Positions 34,501 through 44,090 of a DNA stretch of 64,000 nt are shown in pieces. Origin of the DNA: Ophioderma brevispina (Eukaryota; Echinodermata; Ophiuroidea; Amphilepidida; Ophiodermatidae); NCBI GenBank assembly GCA_023653785.1, contig JAMKCH010051647.1:62001-126000 (forward strand), given 5' to 3'. Within the stretch, counting starts at the first letter, position 1, and each line of letters starts with the position of its first letter. A program made the position numbers and the translations under genes. Below the pieces are notes generated by a model that did not search any database, was not told the origin of the DNA, and worked only from the letters and a program-made list of their open reading frames with translations.

Positions 34501-37173
34501 TAAATTGGCACTTCAATTCGTAAACATATCAACAGAAGTACCGAGTACACTGTAAAATCGAGTTATGACAAGCACAATCCAAGACATGCTCAATTATAAG
34601 ACATATATTTTTTTAATAGCAAGTCGTCTCTAACTATAGGGGACACAAACGTCTTAAAACCGATTTCAGTAGACACGCGTAAAGCGTTATCGTATGGAGA
34701 CCTGTCTGCGTGAGATCTTTTGCATATAGATATGCCTCTTAAACCAGCTTCTAAAGACATCTACTACACCACAACTAATATCATAATTATTTTCCTCTTT
34801 TGGTTACAAGCACTTTTACCGGGGCAGTGGCTGCCAAGAAATCACAAATTTAGACGTGTTGAATTTGTAAAAAAAAGTGCGTGCCCTGGTTTTTTTAGTA
34901 TGTACATTTTGAAAGATTTGCTTAAAGTGACAGGAGGAGATTTTTTAGGATACGAATTTCTCTCAAATTTCACTGGATCGGTTGTAGACCACCTACCGAG
35001 AACGTTTGGAAGGTTTATTGGACAAACAGGTGCAAAAGAAAACCGCAAACCTTGTTTTGAACTTGCCTGCTATCGTAATCGTTCCCCATAGAAAACCATG
35101 CTTTGACTTTCGTCGTGCACGACAGAAACTACTAAATCATCATCTTATTACATAAAGACGGCGTATTCGGTTTATTCAATTCAGGTGTGATCTAATACAT
35201 TGGTAAGCATTCCAAATATGTAAAAAACCAGGGTTCGAGAAAAATTGGGGGCGCTTCTTTCTGGAAATCTCCTCATGTCTCTTTAATTTACGACAAGACT
35301 CAGAAAATAGTGTACATATTAGGCCCTATTGCTGCAAAAGTTTTTACCATTGGCTTAAATTGACAATAGATCACATGCGCTTATACGCAGTGTCCTAACA
35401 CACTATTAGGCGAGTCAAAATAGAATAAATGATGCCTTAACCCAAAACTAATTGCAAAAGAATCAATTCCTACAGAATTGTATTGAGAAAACCTGTAAAA
35501 ACAACATATCAAAAATTTACCAAAATCAAAGGAGTGGAACATAATTATATTTTTAAGGGGGTAAGGTTTATACAGGGGTCAAAATATTAAAAGGATCAAA
35601 ACGCGTCGAAAAGTATGCCATCGTGTTCGTTACATTTCCAGGATTAAAAAAAGGTATAGTTTGCCATATCTGCAGGTTGTAGTTCAATAGTTATGAGTCA
35701 AAATAGGTTCAAGGTCACAATGGGGGTAATTTTTCCCCGAAATTTTCAGATATACCCGTTCATGATAAAAACGGTGTCAAATTGTTCGTCTAATGGTACA
35801 GGGGCCGAAATATACTGGTTGCACCATCTATAATATTTGTTCCATAATTGGAATGCAAAATGTGACTGGGGGCTACAGGGTCTATATGGGAGGTCACTAG
35901 TCATAGCTCTGTAATTCTTATATAGAAAGTTCAAACAAAGAATCTATTTACATTTACTTATCTAGTGGGACAAATTGAACAGTTTACAACCAGTCCGATC
36001 AAAATCGGACCATTCTATGAATTTTACCCTAGGATGACTTTGAACTGTTATGTGCCTATTGTGCTAAAACTATAATGCGTAGATAGGGCAAACTATACCT
36101 TTTTTTAACCTTAGGAGTAGCCCAATAAATTGGTACATCATTTATATCAATTCGAACAATTCTAATTTTTTACCCCTGTACAAATGTTGCCCCCTTATTT
36201 CAACATGTTCCACTAGGTTGAATTTGGTAAACTTTTAATATATTATTTTGAACAATTTCACAGTATACACTATTAGAAAAAAAGGTACAACATAGAACCC
36301 TTTGTCCTGTATTTTTCACCCTAAGCACTTCTATGGTTCTATAAAGAACCTTAAAAAGTTCTATGAAGAACCTTCTAAATTTAAATAGGCCTAGGAATGT
36401 TCTGTTCACATATATTTTGAAAGGTTAAGCAATGTGGAAGGCAATGATGACACTTTGGTTCTAAAATATTTTTGTGGCCAAATAAAAATAATTTCTTTCT
36501 GTTCTACCAAGAACCTCTGAAGGGTGCTTTGTTTTAGGGTTCCTAGAGTTTAAGGTTCTACAAAGAGCCATTTTCTTAGCTACAGAACATTTTTTGGTTC
36601 TATGAAGAACTCTAACAAATCTTCACGGGGTTCTTTATAGAACCCAAAAAGGTTCTGTAGCCAAGAAAATGGTTCTTTGTAGAATCTTAAACTATAGGAA
36701 CCCTTAAATGGATTGTAATAAAGCACCCTTCTGAGGACGGCCGTAGGTTCTTGGTATAACAGGAAAGAAAAAAAAATGGGGGCCATGAAATTATTTTGGT
36801 CTCAAAAGGTTTTCACCGCCTTTCATGTTGCTTAACTAAACCTTTCAAAATATATGTGAAACACATACAAAAAGAACTTTCCTAGGCCTATTTAAATTTG
36901 GAAGGTTCTTCGTAGAACTTTTTAAGGTTCTTGATAGAACCTTAGCACTGCTTAGGGTGAAAAATACAGGACAAAAAAAGGTTCTATGTTGAACCTTTAT
37001 TTCTAAGAGTGTATTAACACCAAAATTGTTTCTTTTTGCAATTTGTTTTGGGTCAAATCATAAAAATACTGGACTATATGGTAAATTTACTCACCAGTTT
37101 GTCTCGCAGGGTCCCAATATGGTGTTTCGTATACATCTACCATCTCGAGACCAGCCACGTTGCCTGCCATCAT
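25092..37173 (-). CDS. Type II transmembrane collagen-like protein with short-chain-collagen-C4-like domain (4 exons)
   Basis: The minus-strand gene is spliced 37173-37095, 34337-34080, 31538-31072, 25570-25092, about 425 residues. All three introns have GT..AG ends and are phase 1, so exons join as G|AT, G|GC and G|GT. Order: short N-terminus ([16 protein letters not shown]); acidic Gln/Asp stalk with a 17-residue duplication; basic RKGARSR; one membrane helix ([10 protein letters not shown]...FVLIFTYRG); Gly-X-Y repeat, mostly GPA; then a Cys-rich C-terminal domain ([49 protein letters not shown]). That domain matches the family named after sponge short-chain collagen C4. A basic flank on the cytoplasmic side and no signal peptide imply type II topology with an extracellular trimeric collagen stalk. 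Ligand and role are unknown. A 1-nt frame break lies near 31484 in exon 3. The introns are full of mobile elements. Confidence 0.85.
25746..28620 (+). mobile_element. Decayed non-LTR retrotransposon (LINE, endonuclease plus RT), split by a TTAA element
   Basis: Upstream non-coding part from about 25746 (GGGTTACCCTGGTAGAACTA, GGCTCTGGGGAGCTAATCGC). An apurinic-type endonuclease fragment at 26070-26380 gives [40 protein letters not shown] and [11 protein letters not shown], matching the 'GDFN.HVG...NTWF....T....IDY.L' region. Reverse-transcriptase pieces at 27640-28350 include '[16 protein letters not shown]', VVVPM and [20 protein letters not shown] with the YADD catalytic motif. Many stops and frame changes show it is inactive. 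It ends near a GAATGAATGAATGA run (28604-28618). A piggyBac-type MITE interrupts it at 26598-27228. It lies in intron 3 of the collagen-like gene, in opposite orientation. Confidence 0.75.
26598..27228. mobile_element. piggyBac-type MITE with TTAA target duplication, inserted in the LINE
   Basis: TTAA (26594-26597) then CCCTAAAAGGCCGG; the right end is CCGGCTCTTTTAGGG then TTAA (27229-27232). CCC..GGG ends with TTAA duplication are the hallmark of piggyBac-like elements. Subterminal GGGCGGAATCCGCCCCCC palindromes occur at both ends (26621 and 27168). The 631-bp interior has no transposase. LINE endonuclease sequence lies left and RT sequence right, so it inserted after the LINE. Confidence 0.9.
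29004..29399. mobile_element. MITE with TATAGTAGATTCAACCC termini
   Basis: The left end TATAGTAGATTCAACCCATC continues through CGTGTCACC. The right end GGTGACACG then ATGGGTTGAATCTACTATA is its exact reverse complement over about 29 bp. TA at the boundary would fit a TA target site. The 396-bp interior carries no recognised gene. It is nested in the extra sequence of the TTAA element 28661-30843. Confidence 0.85.
29926..29951. repeat. A26 tract
   Basis: Uninterrupted A run following TTTTTAAATATATTT. It could be the 3' end of a retroposed sequence occupying 29400-29951, but no source or target duplication was recognised. Confidence 0.8.
31072..31538 (-). CDS. Collagen-like gene, exon 3 (Gly-X-Y repeat and start of C4-like domain)
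   Basis: Acceptor TTCTAATACAG precedes 31538; donor GTTAGT follows 31072. The first codons read [18 protein letters not shown]. Near 31484 the Gly-X-Y register is lost by one base (a GCGGTG where GCGGGTG would keep phase), then resumes as [18 protein letters not shown] and onward. [16 protein letters not shown] linker leads to [20 protein letters not shown]. The 9-bp-periodic DNA is a coding minisatellite, so copy number is likely variable. Confidence 0.8.
31573..33071. other. Intron 2 sequence of the collagen-like gene; no gene
   Basis: Non-coding. TTAAAGGGGCATTTCGTGAT at 32114 looks like one end of a TTAAAGG-type MITE, but the opposite end was not found. Confidence 0.45.
33072..33700. mobile_element. 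TTAA-flanked MITE with AGGAAATATGTCA termini
   Basis: TTAA (33072-33075) then AGGAAATATGTCAAGATTTT; the right end is ATCATGACATATTTCCT then TTAA (33697-33700). Internal inverted words (GTGACGTCAAAGTGATGACC near 33288 against GGTCATCACTTTGACGTCAC near 33490) form a second stem. Non-coding. Confidence 0.8.
33896..34024. repeat. Foldback repeat 55 bp downstream of an exon 2 splice donor
   Basis: ATGATATAATACTTGCAGTC (33899) pairs imperfectly with GACTGGAAGTATATCAT (34006-34022), continuing through GAGCGATT/AATCGCTC. A related half-copy containing GGGTCAAAATCCGGTGT and GCGCACGCCAA lies at 42571-42660. Confidence 0.7.
34080..34337 (-). CDS. Collagen-like gene, exon 2 (stalk and membrane helix)
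   Basis: Acceptor CCAATAATAG precedes 34337; donor GTAATT follows 34080. It encodes [13 protein letters not shown]..., a 51-bp/17-residue tandem duplication ([10 protein letters not shown] occurs twice), the basic RKGARSR segment and a ~23-residue hydrophobic helix with a CC pair near its cytoplasmic face (possible palmitoylation). It is open throughout. Confidence 0.85.
34840..35095 (+). repeat. Dispersed repeat (family also at 47952-48420, inverted)
   Basis: ACCTACCGAGAACGTTTGGA, TTTATTGGACAAACA, AAAACCGCAAACCTTGTTTT and GCCTGCTATCGTAATCG recur in reverse complement between 48190 and 48310. The ends of the repeat are not defined. Confidence 0.75.
35511..36237. mobile_element. Foldback TIR element, ~727 bp
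   Basis: The outer arms pair TTTACCAAAATCAAAGGAGT then GGAACA (35516 on) with TGTTCCACTAGGTTGAATTT then GGTAAA (36205-36230). The similarity runs inward through AAGGGGG, TACAGGGGT and AGGTATAGTTTGCC (35655) against GGCAAACTATACCT (36088). Open frames inside are chance. Confidence 0.8.
36267..37012. mobile_element. Near-perfect palindromic element (~746 bp) built from GGTTCTxxxxAGAACC words, TA-flanked
   Basis: Ends CACTATTAGAAAAAAAGGT and ACCTTTATTTCTAAGAGTG, each flanked by TA. The two ~370-bp arms are reverse complements along their whole length: GTCCTGTATTTTTCACCCTA pairs with TAGGGTGAAAAATACAGGAC, and the CCTAGG/AAATTTAAATAGGCCTAG regions pair. The centre lies near 36619. Arms are filled with GGTTCTATAAAGAACC-type mini-palindromes. 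It ends about 80 bp from exon 1 of the collagen-like gene. Confidence 0.9.
37095..37173 (-). CDS. Collagen-like gene, exon 1 (start codon)
   Basis: Tandem ATG codons at 37173 and 37170. The frame reads [20 protein letters not shown] then DPARQT and ends before a GTGAGT donor at 37094. The first ATG is chosen because both are in frame and nothing favours the second. A ~45-bp minisatellite begins about 80 bp upstream. No TATA box was recognised. Confidence 0.75.
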
Positions 37174-37764
37174 GCTAGATTGTGATGCTTAAAACTTTTG
37201 GAAATAAGAAGCAGTTAAAATAATCAGAGCAGGTGTACAAGAACAACATATGGCGGAGGGCTGGAAGTTAAGCTAGGACTGTAAAATATGGATTATGGTG
37301 TAAGGCTGTAAATTAAGGAAATTAAGCTAGGACTGTAAATATGAAAATGGTAAAATGGTAGAAGGCTGGCAGTTAAGCTATGCCAGTTAATATGGTGGGC
37401 AAGGTGGAAGTTATCTATGACGTGGAATGTTTTTTCAAAACATTGCCATGGTAGAATATAGTACTGTGAAATTAATAGGACTGTGAAAGGTTAATATGGT
37501 AGAAGGCTTGGAAGTTAAGCTAGGACTGTGAGTGTTAAATATGGTGGCGGCTGGAAGTAATCTAGGGCTATGAAGTTTAAATTATTGTGAAGGCTGGAAG
37601 TTAACTAGGGCTGTGAGTGTAAATCATGGTGGTGACTGCTGGAAGTTAAGCTATGCCACAGTGAAATGTTAAATATGGTGAAGCTGGCAGTTGCTAAGGC
37701 TATGACTTGTGAAATGTTAAATATTGTCGACTGCTGAAAGTTAAGCTAGATTTTTAAATTAAAC

Positions 37765-38415
37765 AATGCGGTTCTCGACCACACGGTCCCCCGTCAGTCG
37801 CGTAGTGTACAACTATGCATAGGGATTTGCCTTGTATACCCCGTGGGACCTTGAATTACCTTCAAAAGTTTCGGCACTGAATATTGAACCGTCCCCCAAG
37901 TTTCATCATCCTACTACATGATTAGGGATTTGAACTTGAATGACCCACATGACCTTGAAATGACCTTCAAATTTTCGGCACCAATGTTGAGCACACCCAC
38001 CAAGTTTCATCATGCCTACCACAATTGACAGTTTAAAGCAATTTTTGACACATTTGACCTTTGACCCTGGCAAATGACCCTCTCCGAATTCATCCGCCCG
38101 CCTACTTAAGCGACCACATATGGGGCAAGAATATACACCCATACTTGCTTAGATCTAAGATATCGTGTTGACAGGGTTTATAGCAATTTAACCCTATTTT
38201 GACCATATTTTGACCCTCATTTGACTTTGACCCATGACACAGGACGCACTTTGGATCCCACCCACGCGTACTCAGATAACATCTATGTCGAAAGATGGAC
38301 ACCCCCACTTGCTTAGTTCCAAAGAATATCCGCGAGGGACACCACACCACTACACCCCACACACACGGACGGGGAGCATTTCTATAGTCCCCCCTTCACC
38401 AACAAACGTTGGCGG
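37765..38415. repeat. Unidentified repeat-like block inside the minisatellite
   Basis: Not minisatellite sequence. It contains ACGGTCCCCCGTCAGTCG near the left edge and GTTGGCGGGGGACCAA near the right edge (weak inverted ends). Internally, CACCAAGTTTCATCAT-type words and GACCTTTGACCC occur more than once. Probably an inserted repeat; family not recognised. Confidence 0.45.
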
Positions 38416-38745
38416 GGGACCAATATGGCGGAAGGATGGAAGTTAAGGAAGTTAACCCTATCGGACTGTGAAATGTTAAATATGGTGGAAGCAGTAAGTT
38501 AAGCTAGGATGTGAAATGTTTAAATAATATAGTGGAACTCTGTCCAGTTAAGCTAGGACTAGGTGTTAAGTGTTAATATGGTGGAAGGCTGGAAGTTAAG
38601 CTATGCCATCTATGGAATGTTTGTTTCAAGATTGTAGAAGGCTGGAGTAAGGTAGGGACTGCGAAATGTTAAATGTGGAGGAAGGTTGAAAGTTTAAAGC
38701 TAGGATTGGTGAAATGTTAAATATGGTGGAAGGCTAGTAAGTTAA

Positions 38746-39509
38746 CACTTAACTGATAAGGGGGGGGGGGAGGTTCCTAGGGACCCATTGGTTTTTTGCG
38801 GCGTTTTTTAACGCTGCCATATAGTGGGTTATAATTTTGTATTGTCTAATTCGTGCCGCTTGCATGGTGCATAAAAATCAATCCATGCGTGTTTTTGGTG
38901 AATTAGGGATGGGTCCCTGGAGCCCCCCCCCCTATGCACTAACGGATGTGCCCATGACAAAAATAGAAAAATCTTAAAGAGTTACTGTGATTCTGATTTT
39001 CATAATGATACATAGTGACATAAACCAAAGTAAATACATTAATCAACCCAATCCTCTTGGAAAGTATAGTATGCCATTGGTGTCATAATATTTAGATCCG
39101 TAGTAAGCGTTTACTGTAGGAAACTATGGTCCATTATACAGGTAAACCTAAAAATATAAAAAATGGCCCGGACATTTCCTTATGTGTGCTTATATGTTAA
39201 ATTAGTTCATCCTTCACCCATTAAAGCATCAGCAAAAGTCTACGTAAATCAGTGCCGAGAAAATGCGGAAACGAATTAGTGTCTTTTTGCACATTTGACG
39301 CAAAATTAAAAATCAATGTTTTGCCCCTAATTTATTACTGAAACAATTTTTTTCAGTTTTTTTTCATAGTTATTGAGGCTATTATCCTTCTAACATGGTG
39401 GGGATTTCATCTAAAAATTCCTTTGGAAAGTGTTATAGTGATGGGTCCATAAGGAGCCCCCCCCCCCTTATGCCCTAAGGAAGTGCAAACCCTTTTATGC
39501 AGTTAAGTG
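38746..39509. mobile_element. TTAA-family inverted-repeat element, copy 3, inserted in the minisatellite
   Basis: TTAA (38742-38745) then CACTTAACTGATAAGGGG; the right end is CCTTTTATGCAGTTAAGTG then TTAG. Contains GGTTCCTAGGGACCC and CTATGCACTAACGGATGTGC. Minisatellite units on either side give the empty site: AGTAAG-TTAA on the left and TTA(A)GC-AGGATGTGAA on the right rebuild one unit, supporting TTAA duplication on insertion. Confidence 0.85.
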
Positions 39510-40115
39510 TTAGCAGGATGTGAATTTAAAATATGGAGTGAACGGTGACAGTAAGCTAGGAATGAGGTAAGTGTTAATATGGTGCGAAGCTGGAAGTTAA
39601 GCTATGCCATCTGTGGAATGTTAAATATTGTAGAATGGCTGGAAGTTAATGTAGGACTGCGAAATGTTAAATGTGGAGGAAGGTTGAAAGTTACGCTAGG
39701 ATTAGGGTTAAATGTTAAATATGGCGGAAGGATGGAAGTTAAGCTATAGGACTGTGAAATGTTAAATATGGTGGAAGCTAGTAAGTTAGCTGGACTGTGA
39801 ATGTGAAATATAGTGGACCGCTGACAGTTAAGTAGGACTGTGTTAAGTGTTAAATATAAGGGAAGGTGGCAGTTAAGTTGCCATCTGCCAAATGTTTTAA
39901 ATATGTAAAGGTGGAAGCTATTGTAGGACGGCAAAATGTAAATGTGGGGAAGGTTGACAGTTAAACTAGGACTTTGAAGTGTTAATATGGTTGAAAGGAT
40001 GGAAGTCAAGCTAGAACTTTGACATGTTAATATTGTAGAAGGCTGGAAGTTAATGTAGGACTGCGAAATGTTAAATATATGGTAGAAGGGCTGGCAGTTT
40101 TTAAATATGTGAAAT

Positions 40116-40667
40116 AGCCCCAAAGATCCTGATTTGAAAGGTGCATGGAAATTGGACATTGCGTTTTTCTTACAAAGTGAAAGTTTTAGGTCAAAGTTAG
40201 CGTGAGAACGCGCTTTTCGATATTTTTCGCTAACACATGGCGCTAACACTTTTTCATTCGTTTTTTTAAATAATTGCAGCTACAAAGATGATCATTATAC
40301 GACCTGCTCAAGAAATATGAACATTCTATCTCATTTTTTAGGTTTGCCTGTAGCACTCATTGAATGTTCCTCACATGTCCTATTCAATGTCAGGGGTCAA
40401 TGCACTTTCTTTGTGTACAATTCATGGGAGATCAAATAAATTTGGAATAAGCACTGTAGACAAATACATGTAATAAAGTACTCAAATTTCTTGAGCTGGT
40501 CAGATTTGTAATCATCTGAAGTCATGGCTGTAAACTGTAAAACAGCAAATGATGAAAGCATAGCAAATCTTGCCCTCGTGCTAAAGTTTGACTTAAAACC
40601 GTCATTTTTTAAGAAAGCGCAATGTCCATTTTCCATGCCAACTTACAAGATCAGGTCTCTTGAAGCT
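40116..40667. mobile_element. TIR element, ~550 bp
   Basis: AGATCCTGATTTGAAAGGTG then CATGGAAATTGGACATTGCG (40123-40162) pairs with CGCAATGTCCATTTTCCATG then CCAACTTACAAGATCAGGTC (40618-40657). There is no coding content. It starts at the right edge of the minisatellite. Confidence 0.8.
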
Positions 40668-42009
40668 CATTTACGTAATTAATTATCAAGCATTTGCAAA
40701 TCCCTGAAAAAAATGGTAATTAGAGTTTTTTATTTTTTCTGCTCAAATCCTCTCCCACCACAAAATTACGGGACATGACACACGAGGGGCACTACCAGAG
40801 ATTGGCAGTTCATGTTGAAATAGGACCAAAAAGAATGACAAAAAAAAAAAAACAGCCCTAATGAAAATAACCAAAAAAAAGTAATAGCCCACTCCTACTA
40901 CTATTTTCATTCCGTGGTTTCAAAATTTAATGAAGTAGGGTCTATGTTCAGAGCCTGCTGCACTATGACTTATTCACTAAGAAGTAAATTAAATTATGTT
41001 GTAACATGTTGGAGGCATTTTCTGAACAACAATTTTAGTGAATAATTCACACAACAAACAAATGTGTTCAAAATAAAAGGAGATAATAAGAGCACATTAT
41101 AATTCAAACGGTCTTTTAGGAGATTAAATTACATTTGTATCAAAATCTGCCCTCTTTAAAAGTCGATTTTTAAAAAAAATAGTTGACTACTTCCCTTTAA
41201 AATTAGGCCTAATCGCAGTTGTTTCACATTACATAATTACAAAGGTTAAATTTATTTACTGAAAATATTTCATTTTAAAAAAAAATTTTATTCAAAAATT
41301 GAATAATAGTGATGAGACGATGGCAGCGCAAAAAAGGCAACGGAGTCACAAAAAATCCTGTTAGCGCGAGTCACACACACTAAAATCTTCATCAAAAAAA
41401 GGAATATAGTTCAAATGTTTTCTCTATAGTTTCTTATTTAGACAGCATACAGTAATGTTACTACCTGATCTAGACATTCGTTGCCAAGGCCGTCTCACTT
41501 GAGGAGTGAAATATGAAAAGAGAAAGACAACCCTAAATCCCCTAATTCAGATTGTCGTTTGCTGTAATGCGAGTCACAACGTTGGGTTTTTTGGGCGATT
41601 AATTCGAATAAAATTATGCTATAAATAGTATAGTAGTGAGTACCTTATTTTGGCATGATTAGATCATAGGATGTAAGTTGTTATGAGGAAAAACATGAAC
41701 CAAATAGGCCTACTCTTGGTATAATTGTGGTACATGTCATTGAATTTCATGAATTTGGTAAATGTGTATTAAAAAAACCGCAAGTAACATAAACCAAGTA
41801 AAACTAGGCTACGGAGCCCAAGTAAAAATTAATTAAAAAAATAGTTTTAGATAAAATAATAAAGTCTGGGCCCAGCCCCTATTGTCAATAAGACAGCTTA
41901 ACTAGGCCTAACTCATCCTTAGCACGAAATAGGCTAGGGCAAGTTACTATAGTTACCGTACGAAGTATAGATTCTAGACTTATGTGTACATTGGTTTAGG
42001 CTCTTGTAC
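40668..42009. other. No gene recognised
   Basis: AT-rich non-coding sequence with A-runs (40836-40850, 41276-41285). Confidence 0.5.
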
Positions 42010-42285
42010 CATTTATATTGTTTTATGCGCCTTTACAAATGACTTACTCAGTTAATCAACTTGTCATTGCCAACTATTGCACTCTGTATTGTCTCATATG
42101 TTTTGTTTTGTCCTGTACTCTGCACATGTTTTCGTTTACGTCCGTCTTGCACATGTACGTTCTTGTCTTGTAATAAGGGTGGCCTATTACTTCGAGCTTT
42201 GCTCTGCTTGGTCACCCCACCGCTAAAAATAATTTTTATACACTTGTATGTATTAATGGTGAAATAAAATGAACTGAACTAGATT
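42010..42285 (+). mobile_element. LINE 3'-end-like fragment (3' UTR and tail)
   Basis: GTAATAAGGGTGGCCTATTA then CTTCGAGCTTTGCT, and an end in GGTGAAATAAAATGAACTGA ACT, resembles 3' UTRs of CR1-like LINEs that finish with AATAAAATGAACTGAACTG repeats. Based on remembered similarity only; no RT sequence is attached. Confidence 0.45.
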
Positions 42286-42570
42286 CTAGACTTATGTGTA
42301 CTATCTCTAGGCTAGTATTATAGCCACTAGTGACTTTATATCTATAGCCTAGGACACCATTTGATTCAAGTATACACCTTTTGATTTGACGCCTAGCCTA
42401 GATAGCTTTCATGTTTTATAGTGCTGAGTCAGTAGTCAGTACAGTAGTGAAAGGGTCTACATGGTAATTGGTATATGGCAATCATTCAGTTCAACTTCAA
42501 AGCTTGGGAAAAGGGTCGCGGGTTAATTGTAGCATGACACTGTATTGCATTTCACATGACATGCACATGG

Positions 42571-42660
42571 AATTGGGTCAAAATCCGGTGTCATGGACAT
42601 GGTGTAGCGCACGCCAACCGATCGTTACGACTGAAAGTATATATATCGTATATCACGGGC
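42571..42660. repeat. Partial copy of the foldback repeat at 33896-34024
   Basis: Shares TTGGGTCAAAATCCGGTGT, GCGCACGCCAA, CGACTG(G/A)AAGTATAT and TATATCA with the right half of 33896-34024. Confidence 0.7.
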
Positions 42661-43543
42661 TTTTAGCTATTGTTACCCTGTTAAACCTTAACGTGCCTTG
42701 TAATTTGTATTTGGGCTAATCCAGCAAATCGCAACTCCGACCATGAGTATGACTTGTCTAGTCTAACCCATCAATCATCATGGCCTCAAGTCATGGCCCT
42801 TGCCCAACCCTAAACTAAACTAACAATAACAGACTAAATTCATCCAGTGTTTATCGATCTCCCAGTCACACTCCCACACTTAGCCTAAGCATGCTAAGTA
42901 GGCTTAGGCCCTAGCTAAGCCTAGTACTAGTAGACTAACTAGGCTAGTGCCTAGGCCTAGGACTAGCCTTTAATTATTAATACTGGTTACTGCTGAAATA
43001 ATTTATCACCGTAACTTCCGTAAGTATATACATTGGCTTTTAATTTATTAACCTAAAGACAAGTGCGTGATTGTCTCAGCGCTAGACTAGGGTAGACACT
43101 CACAGTCTGCACAGAACAAAACTGATTGTAGGGTACAGTTCATGACTGAGAGAGTAGCCAAATTATATACTATAGACTCCCTGGAGTAGCTGAATTTGGA
43201 AGGATAATGGCACAGACATGACAGACAGTGCGTGTTGCTTATATTTATTTGTTTGACAGTCTAAAACTTACCTAAACAATCCTCAAGGTTTTTACACTTT
43301 CTCAATTCTCTGTAGGCCAGAATATAGGCCGCTGATTGCTATATTATTAATACTAATCCGTGTGAAAACTTCTCCGTAGTGTAGGCAGGCATGGCGATTT
43401 GTGACATGTTACGTCGGCGCACGAAGCTGAATATTGATCGCTTACCCACCGCCTGGCTGCGATGCCCGTGTTGGTTTTCCAACGAAAAATAGTGCATTGA
43501 CCTCGGTCAAGATTAAGTTTTGTGCCACATCAGCACGCGTCTA
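42661..43543. other. No gene; cluster of CTAG/AGGCCTA words
   Basis: 42885-42975 is unusually dense in CTAG and AGGCCTA (for example CTAGTGCCTAGGCCTAGGAC). The rest is ordinary non-coding sequence. Confidence 0.5.
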
Positions 43544-43935
43544 TGAGATTTTGGGCCGAAATTATGCTCCAGAACCATATGGTCCAGGACAAATTATGGT
43601 CCTGAAGCGTATGGTCCTGGAGCATAAATAATTTGAAAAAATATTCTAAATATTCTCCTGGAGCATAAATTAAAAATATGCTCCAGGAGCATATTTGAAT
43701 ACGCTGAATATTGGCTTGGAGCATATTTGAATACACAAATGGTCCAGGAGCATTATAGCAATGATCCTGGAACCGTGAAGAAATATTCTGTCAAATACTG
43801 CTCCAGGAGCATTTGCCATATGGTTCTGGAGCATGTGCATTCCCCGGTGCATTCAAATTGGACTTTCTTATGCTCCAGGACCATATGGCATTGCAGCATA
43901 TGGTCCTGGAGCATAATTTCGGGCCAAAAATCTCA
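43544..43935. mobile_element. Foldback element made of repeated semi-palindromic ATGCTCC(A/T)GGAGCAT words
   Basis: Terminal inverted repeats TGAGATTTTGGGCCGAAATT then ATGCTCC (43544) and GGAGCAT then AATTTCGGGCCAAAAATCTCA (to 43935). The interior holds about a dozen copies of ATGCTCCAGGAGCAT or ATATGGTCCTGGAGCAT variants on alternating strands. Non-coding; a cruciform or hairpin-forming MITE. Confidence 0.85.
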
Positions 43936-44021
43936 GAGAAGCCATCAGTGGAAAGGGGGCGAAGTTGGTTAATTAAATGAGCATCCTGTGAGATTATGGA
44001 TTTTGGTCGGGAACCCACCCG

Positions 44022-44090
44022 AAAAAAAAACACAAAACAACAAAAACAAACAATCAAACAAACAATCAAACAAACAAGCAAAAACAAAAG
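44022..44090. repeat. Low-complexity CAAACAAAC/ATCAAACAA repeat
   Basis: Runs of CAAACAATCAAACAAACAAT. Simple-sequence tract. Confidence 0.8.

Larger units (their letters stand above)
37256..40105. repeat. ~45-bp minisatellite array, interrupted twice
   Basis: Degenerate units containing GGCTGGAAGTTAAGCTAGGA then CTGTGAAATGTTAAATATGG recur at 37256-37755, 38420-38741 and 39514-40105. The gaps are an unrelated ~650-bp block (37765-38415) and a TTAA element (38746-39509). Units vary by many single-base indels. Each unit has two TTAA sites. The array begins about 80 bp upstream of the collagen-like start codon and so occupies its presumed promoter side. Confidence 0.9.

Noticed and set aside
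37256..40105. CRISPR-like array
   Set aside because: Units are contiguous degenerate tandem repeats without unique spacers, in a eukaryotic setting.
39602..40249. 215-residue minus-strand frame, Ser/Thr/Phe rich
   Set aside because: It is an open reading through the 45-bp minisatellite, whose unit happens to lack stops in that frame. No domain or splice context.
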